From the NCBI GenBank assembly GCA_002733495.1, contig NVVV01000003.1, positions 1 through 64,000 of the forward strand: a DNA stretch of 64,000 bases, written 5' to 3'. The DNA is from Robiginitomaculum sp. (GTDB lineage Bacteria; Pseudomonadota; Alphaproteobacteria; Caulobacterales; Maricaulaceae). Of this stretch, positions 41,733 through 49,989 are shown piece after piece. Numbering within the stretch: the stretch's first letter is position 1; every line of letters starts with the position of its first letter. A program made the position numbers and the translations under genes. The notes below the pieces were generated by a model. The model had not been told where the DNA came from and did no database searches. It saw nothing but the letters and a program-made list of their open reading frames with translations.

Positions 41733-43274
41733 ATGCTGGCAAAAGAAAACAATAAAAACCATAAAATGTCGGTCGACCGGACTGCCAAGGCCGGGGAGGC
41801 CCCGCCCGCCCGCATTTCTGAGTACGTACCGTCCATGCAAACTATTGCTGTACCACGTCGGGCGCGTTCACATGGCTCGTCAGTAAACAAGACCGTGGCC
41901 GTGCGCACATTTCAAAGCGTGGATGCGCTGATCATCGCCATGGCGGCGGTTATGGGGTGCGCCGGGGCCAGTGATGTGCCGCTCAGCCAGACTGCTTTTG
42001 GTGTTGCCACGCCGTTTATGGTGCTGCCGTTTTTCCTTTTGTGGGGACTGGCCGCTTTTGGGGCCTATCGGTTTGATTATAGTAAAAAACCTGCACTGCG
42101 CTGGGTGAAAACCGCAGGCATTTTGTTCAGCATGGGGGGGCTGGTGCTGCTGTTTGCCATGGCGATTGGCATGCCGGACTATGCCTATGGCGCTTTACTG
42201 AATGCCGTGGCCATTGCGTTGGGCACTACACTGGTTGCCCATGGTATTTATAACGCGCTTGTGCAGGTCTGGGCCAGCAGCGGCGCACTGGCCAGTAATG
42301 TTGTGATTGTCGGAGCCACAGAAAATGCCCGCCGTCTGGTTCGCCAGAGCCAAGTTTGCAAGGAACTAAACGTGGTGGCAATTTTTGATGATCGCGCCTC
42401 CCGCCGTCCGGGCGATATAGAGGATGTGCCAGTCGCCGGTGGTATTAAGGATTTGTTGGCTTGGGATGATCTGGACCGCATTGATAAAATCATTATCACG
42501 GTCACGTCCACTGCGTCGCGCCGGGTGAATGAGCTGATCGACCAATTGCGCGCCTTGCCGCAAGATGTGGTATTGTTTATGGATCTGGACGGGTTTGCCC
42601 CTGAACAGGCCAAGCTGACCGAGATAGCCCGTGCCCCCATGGCGTATGTCTCTGGTGCGCCGCGTGATGAGTTCAGGCTGTTTCTCAAGCGTGTGCAGGA
42701 TCTGTTTTTTGCGTCGGCCATGCTGATTGTTTTTGCGCCGGTTATGGCGTTAATTGCAGTGCTGATCCGTCTGGATAGTCCGGGGCCGGTTCTATTTCGC
42801 CAAAACCGCCACGGCTTTAACAATCGCGTCATTAATGTGTTGAAATTTCGCACCATGCGCGTGGGCAGCGACAAGGGGGTGATGCAGCAGGTGCGACAAA
42901 ATGATAGCCGTATCACGCGTCTTGGCGGTTTTTTGCGCCGCACCAGTCTGGATGAACTGCCACAGCTATTTAATGTACTTGGCGGGTCCATGTCCCTGGT
43001 CGGGCCGCGCCCCCATGCGGTGGGCATGCGCACCGGCGAAGTGGAAAGCTGGAAGCTGGTGGCACATTATGCGCACCGTCACCGGGTCAAGCCGGGCCTG
43101 ACGGGCTGGGCACAGATAAATGGCTCACGCGGGCCGCTGGATAATGCGGAACAGGTCCGGACACGGGTGCGTCTGGATATTGAGTATATCCGCCGGGCCG
43201 GGTTCTGGTTTGACCTGATGATTATGCTGAAAACCGGGCCGTGCCTGCTGGGCGATAAAGAGGTGGTGCGCTAG
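41733..43274 (+). CDS. WcaJ-like undecaprenyl-phosphate sugar phosphotransferase
   Basis: The 513-residue protein has a disordered basic N-terminus, four or more transmembrane helices, a CoA-binding-like Rossmann domain ('ASNVVIVGATENARRLVRQS', 'VAGGIKDLLAWDDLDRIDKI') and the catalytic domain with 'RLDSPGPVLFRQNRHGFNN', 'VLKFRTMRVGSDKG', 'DSRITRLGGFLRRTSLDELP' and 'GPRPHAVGM'. This is the layout of WcaJ and other glucose-1-phosphate transferases that start exopolysaccharide repeat units. It is about 10 kb from the EPS export genes, with the metal-efflux island in between. A second such enzyme is at 28934, so the cell may start two polymers. Confidence 0.92.
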   Translation: MLAKENNKNHKMSVDRTAKAGEAPPARISEYVPSMQTIAVPRRARSHGSSVNKTVAVRTFQSVDALIIAMAAVMGCAGASDVPLSQTAFGVATPFMVLPFFLLWGLAAFGAYRFDYSKKPALRWVKTAGILFSMGGLVLLFAMAIGMPDYAYGALLNAVAIALGTTLVAHGIYNALVQVWASSGALASNVVIVGATENARRLVRQSQVCKELNVVAIFDDRASRRPGDIEDVPVAGGIKDLLAWDDLDRIDKIIITVTSTASRRVNELIDQLRALPQDVVLFMDLDGFAPEQAKLTEIARAPMAYVSGAPRDEFRLFLKRVQDLFFASAMLIVFAPVMALIAVLIRLDSPGPVLFRQNRHGFNNRVINVLKFRTMRVGSDKGVMQQVRQNDSRITRLGGFLRRTSLDELPQLFNVLGGSMSLVGPRPHAVGMRTGEVESWKLVAHYAHRHRVKPGLTGWAQINGSRGPLDNAEQVRTRVRLDIEYIRRAGFWFDLMIMLKTGPCLLGDKEVVR

Positions 43275-43795
43275 GTGCTTTTATCTGCCTCTGGTTTCGT
43301 GTTTTTTTGCTTTTCGGCATAGAACAATTCCCGTTTTGGGTAATTGGCAATCAGGTCATCTACAAATGCCTGAAACCGGGTGTTAAAATGATGGCGTCGC
43401 GTTTGCCAGAACGCCATATACGCTTGCGATAAAAGCAGGTCAGCCAGATGGTTTTGCGTATTTTCCCATAATTCAGCATCAAAAATACGCTTGCGCGCCT
43501 GATAATGCAGCACCTGATAACCACGCGTCATGACCGCATAAAAAGCAAATAACCGGGTACGTTCATTCAGGGTAAGTAATTTATAGTCCTCAAATCCCTT
43601 GAGGAATAATTTCGTCCCTTCTTCAGTATTCGAAAACGCCATATGGTCCCGGTATATTTCATAATAGCCAGTACTGGCAGAAATGCGCATTTGTTCACTG
43701 TTGTGACGCAATTGCAGGCCCACAAATATCAGAGAGACCACGACGGCCACCGAGGCGAGAATTTGCGCGATGAGGTAGGCTTGCTCTAATGTCAT
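43271..43795 (-). CDS. Membrane-anchored hypothetical protein
   Basis: The 174-residue protein has one N-terminal transmembrane segment ('IAQILASVAVVVSLIFVGLQ') and a helical cytoplasmic domain rich in aromatic residues ('YYEIYRDHMAFSNTEEGTKL', 'RGYQVLHYQARKR'). It resembles a common group of uncharacterised proteins with the start 'Q.LGS.A.V.SLIYVGLQLRHN'. I cannot name a function. It ends convergently with the wcaJ-like gene, sharing four bases. Confidence 0.75.
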   Translation of the reverse strand: MTLEQAYLIAQILASVAVVVSLIFVGLQLRHNSEQMRISASTGYYEIYRDHMAFSNTEEGTKLFLKGFEDYKLLTLNERTRLFAFYAVMTRGYQVLHYQARKRIFDAELWENTQNHLADLLLSQAYMAFWQTRRHHFNTRFQAFVDDLIANYPKRELFYAEKQKNTKPEADKST

Positions 43796-43847
43796 GATAT
43801 TGCCTTTCCCTTATACTTAAAATAGAAATAGCAAAGGGGGAAGCCAA

Positions 43848-44777
43848 ATGAAATCACAAAATTTACCGCAAAAGACACGGGACTATGATAATCACCCGAT
43901 TATCGATGGCAAACGCTGGCGGGCTTATAATCACCGTCCCGACGATATCATTATTTCCACTTCCTATAAGGCGGGCACCACATGGATGCAAACCATTGTG
44001 GCCAATTTGCTCTACCAGGATGGTGAATTTCCAGCACCCGTGAGCATGATGGCCCCCTGGCTGGATATGGGTTTGTTGCCGCTTGAAGACGTCTCAGCCG
44101 GCCTTGAGGCACAGACCAACAGACGGTTTATTAAATCCCATCTGCCACTGGACGGCACCTCGTTTTTTGAGGGCAATAAATATATCGTTGTCGGGCGCGA
44201 TGGCCGTGATGTGTTCATGTCGCTGTGGAACCATCACATGAACTATACAGGGCCGATCAAAGAGGTCATCGCCGCGTTTGAACAGCGTGCCGGGCGCACA
44301 TTCCCCACTGATTATCCTGATATTCAGTCCTTCTGGCAGGACTGGATTTCCAAAAGCTGGTATGACTGGGAAAGCGACGGCTTTCCCTATTGGTCGCACT
44401 TTCATCATATGAAAACCTGGTGGGAATATCGCCATCTTCCCAATATCCATTTTGTCCATTTTGCCGATTTGCTGAACAATCCCGGCTCTGAAATCAGGAA
44501 AATTGCCAGGCATTTAGGTGTTGAGATTGATGAAGAACAGTTTCCCGGCATTCTAGAGCGCATCACCTTCAAGGGTATGAAAAAGGATTTTGGCAAGATC
44601 ATGCCCGAAGCCGGTGAAATCTGGAAAGGCGGTGGCAACACCTTCATGAACAAGGGCACGAATGGTCGCTGGCGAGACGTTTTGACCGAAGAAAATCTGG
44701 CCGAGTATGCGGCGGCAGCAGCAAAAGAGATACCGGCTGATTGTGCGCGCTGGCTGGAAAATGGTGGCGAGGTTTAA
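43848..44777 (+). CDS. Sulfotransferase domain protein (cytosolic type)
   Basis: The 309-residue enzyme has the PAPS 5'-phosphosulfate loop 'ISTSYKAGTTWMQTIVANLL' (about 37-56), 'RFIKSHLPLD', the 3'-phosphate motif 'YIVVGRDGRDVFMSLWNHHM' and the late 'FMNKGTNGRWRDVLTEENL'. This is the Sulfotransfer_1 family of aryl and alcohol sulfotransferases. The His in 'KSHLPLD' is the likely catalytic base. Substrate unknown. It starts behind 'aaagggggaagccaa'. Its last ten codons and stop are repeated downstream (see the tandem repeat). Confidence 0.9.
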   Translation: MKSQNLPQKTRDYDNHPIIDGKRWRAYNHRPDDIIISTSYKAGTTWMQTIVANLLYQDGEFPAPVSMMAPWLDMGLLPLEDVSAGLEAQTNRRFIKSHLPLDGTSFFEGNKYIVVGRDGRDVFMSLWNHHMNYTGPIKEVIAAFEQRAGRTFPTDYPDIQSFWQDWISKSWYDWESDGFPYWSHFHHMKTWWEYRHLPNIHFVHFADLLNNPGSEIRKIARHLGVEIDEEQFPGILERITFKGMKKDFGKIMPEAGEIWKGGGNTFMNKGTNGRWRDVLTEENLAEYAAAAAKEIPADCARWLENGGEV

Positions 44778-45090
44778 TCCTGTTTTTCCAGGGTTCCCGG
44801 GCGTAGACCCTGGATCCAGGAAGAGTTTTATTTAATTATGGACCCCGGACTAAATCCGGGGACCCTCGGTTTGTGCTTATTCGTTTTTATTAGCCTTTTG
44901 GTGCGGGCTGGCTGGAAAATGGTGGCAAGGTTTAATTCAGTTTTTCCAGGGCTCCCGGGCGAAGACCCGGGATCCAGACAGCGTTTCATTTAATTATGGA
45001 CCCCGGACTAAATCCGGGGACCCTCGGTTTGTACTTATCTGGCTTTATTGACTTTTCTCGGCATCCTCTGGCTGGAAAATTGTGGCAGCA
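44751..45090. repeat. ~159-bp tandem repeat copying sulfotransferase 3' end
   Basis: Copies begin at 44751, 44909 and 45069 (the last is partial), each with 'tggctggaaaat.gtggc'. The first is the real end of the sulfotransferase gene ('WLENGGEV' and stop); the second still encodes 'WLENGGKV' and a stop. Each full unit ends in a palindromic pair of the REP kind, including 'gaccccggactaaatccggg'. The region to 45197 holds nothing else. Confidence 0.9.
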
Positions 45091-45197
45091 TATAGGGGCT
45101 GTCCCCTCATTCCCCAAAGGCCTCGCGAAAATGTGTTTTGTCGCCGCTCTATGATCTGGCCTATGGTGCGGCAAAATTTGGGGTATTGGGGTCCATC

Positions 45198-46055
45198 ATG
45201 AATTTTCTGAAATCCGTTTTTGTAATGGCGTTTATCACCATGGCGATGGTGTTTAGCATTTATGCGGTCATGCAATTGGCAAAGGGCGGCAATGTGATGG
45301 CTTGGGGCGGGGTCTTGCTGGCCAATGCGCCCTTTATGATCCGGCTTAGCTGGATCATGCTGATGAAGAACACCGCGCGCACCAGTGCGCGTTTTCCGCT
45401 GTTCATTGCCTTGGGTGTGATCGGGTTGCTCCTGAGCAGCTATGCGTGGCGCAATGGCGCGGATATTCACGCCATGGATATGGCCGTGGCCGGCCTGGTT
45501 GGTTTTTTCCTGTACAGCTATTGGTATTCGTCCTTTTCGGGCCGGGGTAGCGATATGCTAAAAACCGGCCAGACACTAGCGCCGTTCAGCCTACTTTCGG
45601 CCTCTGGCAATAAAGTCAACTCAGCCGATATGCGCGGACGGCCACACATTTTGATGTTCTTTCGTGGCAATTGGTGCCCCTTGTGCATGGCGCAAATCAA
45701 GGAATTGGCCAAGACCTACCAACAGATCGAAGCCTGCGGCGCCCGCGTGGCGCTGATTGCGCCGCAACCGCATAACAATACCAAGGCGCTGGCTAAAAAA
45801 TTTGATGTAGATTTTGATTTCTACACCGACAAAGGCAATAAGGCCGCCCGGGCGCTGGGCATCGCCAATGCCTGGGGCATACCTTTTGGTATGCAGGTTT
45901 TAGGCTATTCCAGCGAAACCGTTTTGCCCACGGTGATCATCACCGACCCGGATGGCAAAATCCTTTGGGCCCATGAAACCGACAATTATCGCGTCCGGCC
46001 AGAGCCAGAAACCTTTTTGGCTGTTTTGCGCGATAACGGCTATTGCCCGGCCTAG
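45198..46055 (+). CDS. Membrane-anchored redoxin (AhpC/TSA-like)
   Basis: The 285-residue protein has about four N-terminal transmembrane helices ('FVMAFITMAMVFSIYAVMQL', 'FPLFIALGVIGLLLSSYAW') and a C-terminal thioredoxin-fold domain with 'MFFRGNWCPLCMAQIKELAK'. That CxxC is in the peroxiredoxin/TlpA position. The domain is probably periplasmic or cytoplasmic-facing depending on helix count, and may reduce peroxides or disulfides. I take the ATG at 45198 ('MNFLKSVFV') over the track start at 45138, which lies in the repeat region. It ends convergently with maiA, sharing four bases. Confidence 0.85.
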   Translation: MNFLKSVFVMAFITMAMVFSIYAVMQLAKGGNVMAWGGVLLANAPFMIRLSWIMLMKNTARTSARFPLFIALGVIGLLLSSYAWRNGADIHAMDMAVAGLVGFFLYSYWYSSFSGRGSDMLKTGQTLAPFSLLSASGNKVNSADMRGRPHILMFFRGNWCPLCMAQIKELAKTYQQIEACGARVALIAPQPHNNTKALAKKFDVDFDFYTDKGNKAARALGIANAWGIPFGMQVLGYSSETVLPTVIITDPDGKILWAHETDNYRVRPEPETFLAVLRDNGYCPA

Positions 46056-46693
46056 ACCGCGTCTGGCTGGTTGGCCGGGTGAGCGCTCTCAAAGGCTGGC
46101 AGGGCTGCACAGGCCGCATCAATGGCGGTGATAGCGGGATAAGGGGCCAGGTCAACATCAAAGCGCCGGGCGGCATAAACCTGTGGGATCAGATTGCATT
46201 CCACCAGGCCCGGCGCTTTGCCAAAGCAAAATTCCCCTCTGTTGTGATTGGTGTTTAGCAGCGTTTCCAGCGCTGAAAACCCATCCGTGGTCCAGCGGGT
46301 AATCCAGCCAAGCACGGCATCGTGATCCGCGCCAAAATCCTGCTTCAAAGCATTCAGAATGCGCAGATTGTTGATCGGGTGAATGTCGCAGGCAATCAGC
46401 GCCGCCATGGCCCGCACCCGCGCCCTGTCAAAACGATCTGTGGGTAGAAGCGGCGGCTCGGGCCAGCTTTCCTCTATCCATTCCAGAATCGCCGGTGATT
46501 GGGTCAGAACATGGCCATCTACTTCCAATGCCGGGGCTAACCCTTGTGGATTCAGGGCCAGATAGGCTTCTGATTTATGCGCCTTCTCTAGAAGGTTGAG
46601 CGGGACATACTCATAGGAAACCTTCTTTAAATTCAAGGCAATACGCACACGGTGCGAGGTGCCACTCCGGTAATAGTTATGCAGCCTGATCAC
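46052..46693 (-). CDS. maiA: Maleylacetoacetate isomerase
   Basis: The 213-residue protein is a zeta-class glutathione transferase: 'LHNYYRSGTSHRVRIALNLK' (the SSxxR-type active site with Ser and Arg), 'NPQGLAPALEVDGHVLTQSP' and 'ILEWIEESWPEPPLLP'. It turns maleylacetoacetate into fumarylacetoacetate in tyrosine breakdown, using glutathione. It is divergent from hppD, whose product starts the same pathway, with 107 bases between the starts that contain a candidate MarR operator. Confidence 0.93.
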   Translation of the reverse strand: MIRLHNYYRSGTSHRVRIALNLKKVSYEYVPLNLLEKAHKSEAYLALNPQGLAPALEVDGHVLTQSPAILEWIEESWPEPPLLPTDRFDRARVRAMAALIACDIHPINNLRILNALKQDFGADHDAVLGWITRWTTDGFSALETLLNTNHNRGEFCFGKAPGLVECNLIPQVYAARRFDVDLAPYPAITAIDAACAALPAFESAHPANQPDAV

Positions 46694-46717
46694 AATTGTC
46701 TCCTGAGCGTAAAAAAT

Positions 46718-46733
46718 AGTTGCATTTGTTACT
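46718..46733. promoter_or_regulatory. Candidate MarR operator, maiA-hppD
   Basis: 'agttgcatttgttact' shares 'catttgttac' with the palindrome at 48479-48494 in front of the fumarylacetoacetase gene. Both sites lie within the tyrosine cluster that ends in a marR gene, so they are candidate binding sites for that protein. The inverted symmetry is partial here. Confidence 0.5.
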
Positions 46734-46800
46734 AATTACAAGCATCTTGTCGGCAACAATGGCGCATTATGGCGTCCTTTTGCAAGATGGAGCAAAAAAA

Positions 46801-47865
46801 ATGGCTGATCTCTTTGAAAATCCTTTGGGAACACGCGGATTCGCCTTTGTTGAGTTTTCTTCGCAAGACCCGGATGCACTGGCCTTGTTGTTTGAAAACA
46901 TGGGCTTTACCGCCGTTTCCAAACATAAAGTCCGCGATGTTATCCGTTACAAGCAAGGCAATGCAGATTTTCTTTTAAACCGGGAAGCTGGCGGCCAGGC
47001 CGATCGTTTTAACGCGCTGCACAAGGGCGGCGCTAACGCCATGGGGTTTTTGGTTGATGATGCCGAAATTGCTTTTGAAGGGGCGTTGGAACGGGGTGCG
47101 ACCTCAGCAAATGATGGCATGTGGACTGAAAAACTGCCAGCCATTGAGGGCATTGGCGGATCGTTGATCTATCTGATGAGCGTATCGGATCGCGAGGCCT
47201 TCTTTGCCGAAGAATTTACCGCCTTTGCTGGCGTAGATGAAGGCCTGAATGATCTTGGTTTCACCTATATCGACCATCTTACGCATAATGTGCATCGCGG
47301 CCAGATGGAGGTTTGGGGCAAGTTCTATGAGAATGTTTTCGGTTTTCGCCAAATCCGTTATTTCGATATTGAAGGCAAACTGACCGGGCTGATTTCCAAG
47401 GCGATGACCTCGCCGGATGGAAACATCCGCATTCCGCTCAACGAATCCCGCGATGACAAGTCCCAGATCGAGGAATTCCTGCACGAATTCAATGGTGAAG
47501 GCATTCAGCACATTGCCATTGCCTCTGACCATATTTTTGATTCTGTAGACGGATTGCTGGCCAATGGACTGGATTTACAGGACACGCCAGACAGCTATTT
47601 TGACGGGATTGACGAGCGCCTTCCCGGCCATGGCGAAAATGTTGATGAGCTGCGCAAGCGCCGCATCCTGATTGATGGCGCCCCCACCGAAGGGCAGGGA
47701 CTATTATTGCAAATCTTCTCCAAAACTGTGATTGGCCCGGTGTTTTTTGAATTTATCCAGCGCAAGGGCAATGACGGCTTTGGCGAGGGCAATTTTCAGG
47801 CTTTGTTTGACTCCATTGAACTGGATCAGGTGCGCCGCGGCGTTCTGGAAGATGCCTCTGCCTGA
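46801..47865 (+). CDS. hppD: 4-Hydroxyphenylpyruvate dioxygenase
   Basis: The 354-residue enzyme has two VOC domains. The iron site is visible: His in 'TYIDHLTHNV' (about 159), His in 'GEGIQHIAIASDH' and Glu in 'GPVFFEFIQRKGNDGFGEGN'. It makes homogentisate from 4-hydroxyphenylpyruvate in tyrosine breakdown. The start at 46801 follows 'ggagcaaaaaa'; the longer ORF start at 46720 lies in the operator region. The VOC gene follows after 12 bases. Confidence 0.95.
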   Translation: MADLFENPLGTRGFAFVEFSSQDPDALALLFENMGFTAVSKHKVRDVIRYKQGNADFLLNREAGGQADRFNALHKGGANAMGFLVDDAEIAFEGALERGATSANDGMWTEKLPAIEGIGGSLIYLMSVSDREAFFAEEFTAFAGVDEGLNDLGFTYIDHLTHNVHRGQMEVWGKFYENVFGFRQIRYFDIEGKLTGLISKAMTSPDGNIRIPLNESRDDKSQIEEFLHEFNGEGIQHIAIASDHIFDSVDGLLANGLDLQDTPDSYFDGIDERLPGHGENVDELRKRRILIDGAPTEGQGLLLQIFSKTVIGPVFFEFIQRKGNDGFGEGNFQALFDSIELDQVRRGVLEDASA

Positions 47866-47877
47866 ATGGAGACCGCT

Positions 47878-48411
47878 ATGTCGATCAACCTTAAACGCAT
47901 TCACCACGTGGCCTATCGGTGCAAGGATGCCAAGGAAACCGTTGAGTTCTATCAGCGCGTGCTAGATATGGATTTCGTGCTGGCCATTGCCGAAAACGAG
48001 GTGCCCTCAACCGGCGCACCTGACCCCTACATGCATATTTTTATGGATGCGGGCATGGGCAATGTTCTGGCGTTTTTCGAACTGCCGACCCAGCCGGATA
48101 TGGATCGTGATCGCAATACCCCGGATTGGGTGCAGCATATCGCCTTTGAGCTTGAATCTGTTGAGGCCTTGCTGGCCGCCAAGGCAAAGATCGAGGCCGA
48201 GGGGCTGGACGTGATCGGTCCCACCAATCACGGTATTTTCAAATCCATTTATTTCTTTGATCCCAATGGGCACCGACTGGAACTGGCGGTCAACACCCAT
48301 ACAGTCGAACAGATGGCCGAGCTGCACAAGGTCGCGCCTGACATGCTGGAAGAGTGGTCGCGCACCAAGAAGGCACCACGCCATGCCGCCTGGCTGCATG
48401 AAGATAAGTAA
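47878..48411 (+). CDS. VOC-family protein in tyrosine cluster
   Basis: The 177-residue single-unit VOC protein has the metal ligands in 'RIHHVAYRCKDAKETVEFYQ' (His near residue 8), 'WVQHIAFELES' and 'DPNGHRLELAVN' (Glu). The start ATG at 47878 follows 'ggagaccgct'. It may be an extradiol dioxygenase, isomerase or lyase. Homogentisate 1,2-dioxygenase (hmgA), the step between HppD and MaiA, is not in the window. Whether this VOC protein acts on homogentisate or on a side product is unknown. It is between hppD and the fumarylacetoacetase gene. Confidence 0.85.
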   Translation: MSINLKRIHHVAYRCKDAKETVEFYQRVLDMDFVLAIAENEVPSTGAPDPYMHIFMDAGMGNVLAFFELPTQPDMDRDRNTPDWVQHIAFELESVEALLAAKAKIEAEGLDVIGPTNHGIFKSIYFFDPNGHRLELAVNTHTVEQMAELHKVAPDMLEEWSRTKKAPRHAAWLHEDK

Positions 48412-48478
48412 TGGGCAGACAAAAGGCCTAGAACGGTATAGATACCTTGCACTTGAGGGCATTTTGGCGCACCAATAC

Positions 48479-48494
48479 GGTAACATTTGTTACC
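48479..48494. promoter_or_regulatory. Candidate MarR operator, fahA
   Basis: 'ggtaacatttgttacc' is a perfect inverted repeat (GGTAAC/GTTACC with a 4-base centre), 20 bases before the start of the fumarylacetoacetase gene. It resembles the site at 46718. Confidence 0.6.
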
Positions 48495-48513
48495 CATGCG
48501 CAAAGGCTGTTCC

Positions 48514-49527
48514 ATGAAACTTGCATCCCTTAAATCAGGCCGTGATGGCAAACTGGTCGTCGTATCCAAAGACCTGACCCGCTATACCGATGCCGGGCGT
48601 ATTGCCCCGACCATGCAGGCCGCTTTGGATGATTGGGCCGAGGCCGGTCCACAATTAGAGGCTCTGTCGCAAAGTCTTGAGGTGGGCGCGGTGCCGGTGG
48701 AGCGTTTTCACGAACGCGACTGTGCCTCGCCTTTGCCACGCGCCTTTCAGTGGGCTGATGGGTCGGCCTATGTCAATCATGTGGAACTGGTGCGCAAGGC
48801 CCGCGGCGCGGCCATGCCCGAAACCTTCTGGACTGATCCACTGATGTATCAGGGTGGCTCTGATACGTTTTTGGGGCCGCGCGATGATATAGAAATGACA
48901 AACGATCAGGAGTGGGGCATCGATATGGAGGCCGAAGTGGCCGTCATTGTCGATGATGTGCCGATGGGGGCCAGCCCAGACGAGGCGGCCAGTAAAATCC
49001 GCCTGATCATGCTGGTCAATGATGTATCTTTACGCGGTTTGATCCCCGGCGAGTTAAGCAAGGGCTTTGGCTTTTTCCAGTCCAAGCCTTCATCCGCCTT
49101 CTCGCCAGTGGCAGTAACACCTGATGTACTGGGTGATTCCTGGAAAGATAATAAATTACATTTGCCCATGCTGGTCGGCCTGAATGGGCAAAGCTTTGGC
49201 CGCGCCAATGCCGGGGTGGATATGACCTTTGATTTTGGTCGGATCATCGCCCATGCCGCCAAAACCCGACCCCTTGGTGCCGGGGCCATTATTGGTTCGG
49301 GAACGGTGTCCAACAAGCTGGATGATGGGCCGGGCAAGCCGGTCGCCGAGGGCGGCGCAGGCTATTCCTGTATCGCGGAAATTCGCATGATTGAAACCAT
49401 AGAGGGCGGCGCGCCCAAAACGCCCTTCATGAAATATGATGACCATGTGACAATCGAGATGAAAGACACCGAAGGGCACTCGATTTTTGGTCGTATTGCG
49501 CAAACTGTGAAGCCATATAATGGCTAA
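48514..49527 (+). CDS. fahA: Fumarylacetoacetase (short bacterial form)
   Basis: The 337-residue enzyme shows FAH-family metal ligands in 'DDIEMTNDQEWGIDMEAEVA' (Glu-x-Glu), 'LIMLVNDVSLRGLIPGELSK' and 'KPSSAFSPVAVTPDVLG', and 'GSGTVSNKLDDGPGKPVAEG'. It splits fumarylacetoacetate into fumarate and acetoacetate, the last step of tyrosine breakdown. The position behind hppD supports this rather than another FAH-family hydrolase. The ATG at 48514 is chosen over the track start at 48487, which overlaps the operator region. The gene overlaps marR by 8 bases. Confidence 0.9.
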   Translation: MKLASLKSGRDGKLVVVSKDLTRYTDAGRIAPTMQAALDDWAEAGPQLEALSQSLEVGAVPVERFHERDCASPLPRAFQWADGSAYVNHVELVRKARGAAMPETFWTDPLMYQGGSDTFLGPRDDIEMTNDQEWGIDMEAEVAVIVDDVPMGASPDEAASKIRLIMLVNDVSLRGLIPGELSKGFGFFQSKPSSAFSPVAVTPDVLGDSWKDNKLHLPMLVGLNGQSFGRANAGVDMTFDFGRIIAHAAKTRPLGAGAIIGSGTVSNKLDDGPGKPVAEGGAGYSCIAEIRMIETIEGGAPKTPFMKYDDHVTIEMKDTEGHSIFGRIAQTVKPYNG

Positions 49528-49987
49528 TTCGCCGCCAGATACACTTCATCTGGATGATTACTTGCCCTATCGATTGTCCGTGGCCTCTAATCGGGTCAGT
49601 CGCCTGATTGCCAGGCTGTATCAGGACCGCTTTGGACTTTCGATCTGGCAATGGCGGGTGCTGGCCATATTGGGTGCGCAAAACGAATTGACGGCGGGAC
49701 AGGTGGCAAAGCGCGCCGCGATGGACAAGATGGCGGTCAGCCGCGCCGTTTCTGCACTGTTGGCGCGGGGGCTGATTGTGCGTGAAACCTCAAAACACGA
49801 TGCCCGAGCGCGCATACTGTCCCTGACGGAAACTGGCATGGGAATTTATACGGAAATTGCCCCATTGGCGCGTGAGCAGGAACAACATTTGCTGGGTGGT
49901 TTCAGCGCAGACGATATTAAATTCGGTATGCAGTTTTTACAGGCGCTGGAAACCCGCGCAGCGGCACTGGCTGGCGAAGAGAGCTGA
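49520..49987 (+). CDS. MarR-family regulator of tyrosine cluster
   Basis: The 155-residue protein has the winged HTH of MarR: 'LSIWQWRVLAILGAQNELTA', 'GQVAKRAAMDKMAVSRAVSA', 'LIVRETSKHDARARILSLTE'. It overlaps the end of the fumarylacetoacetase gene, so it is made with the enzymes it probably controls. The palindromes at 46718 and 48479 are candidate operators. Homogentisate or a related aromatic could be the ligand, as for other regulators of this pathway, but that is inference. It ends 2 bases from the hutF stop. Confidence 0.9.
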   Translation: MANSPPDTLHLDDYLPYRLSVASNRVSRLIARLYQDRFGLSIWQWRVLAILGAQNELTAGQVAKRAAMDKMAVSRAVSALLARGLIVRETSKHDARARILSLTETGMGIYTEIAPLAREQEQHLLGGFSADDIKFGMQFLQALETRAAALAGEES

Positions 49988-49989
49988 CG

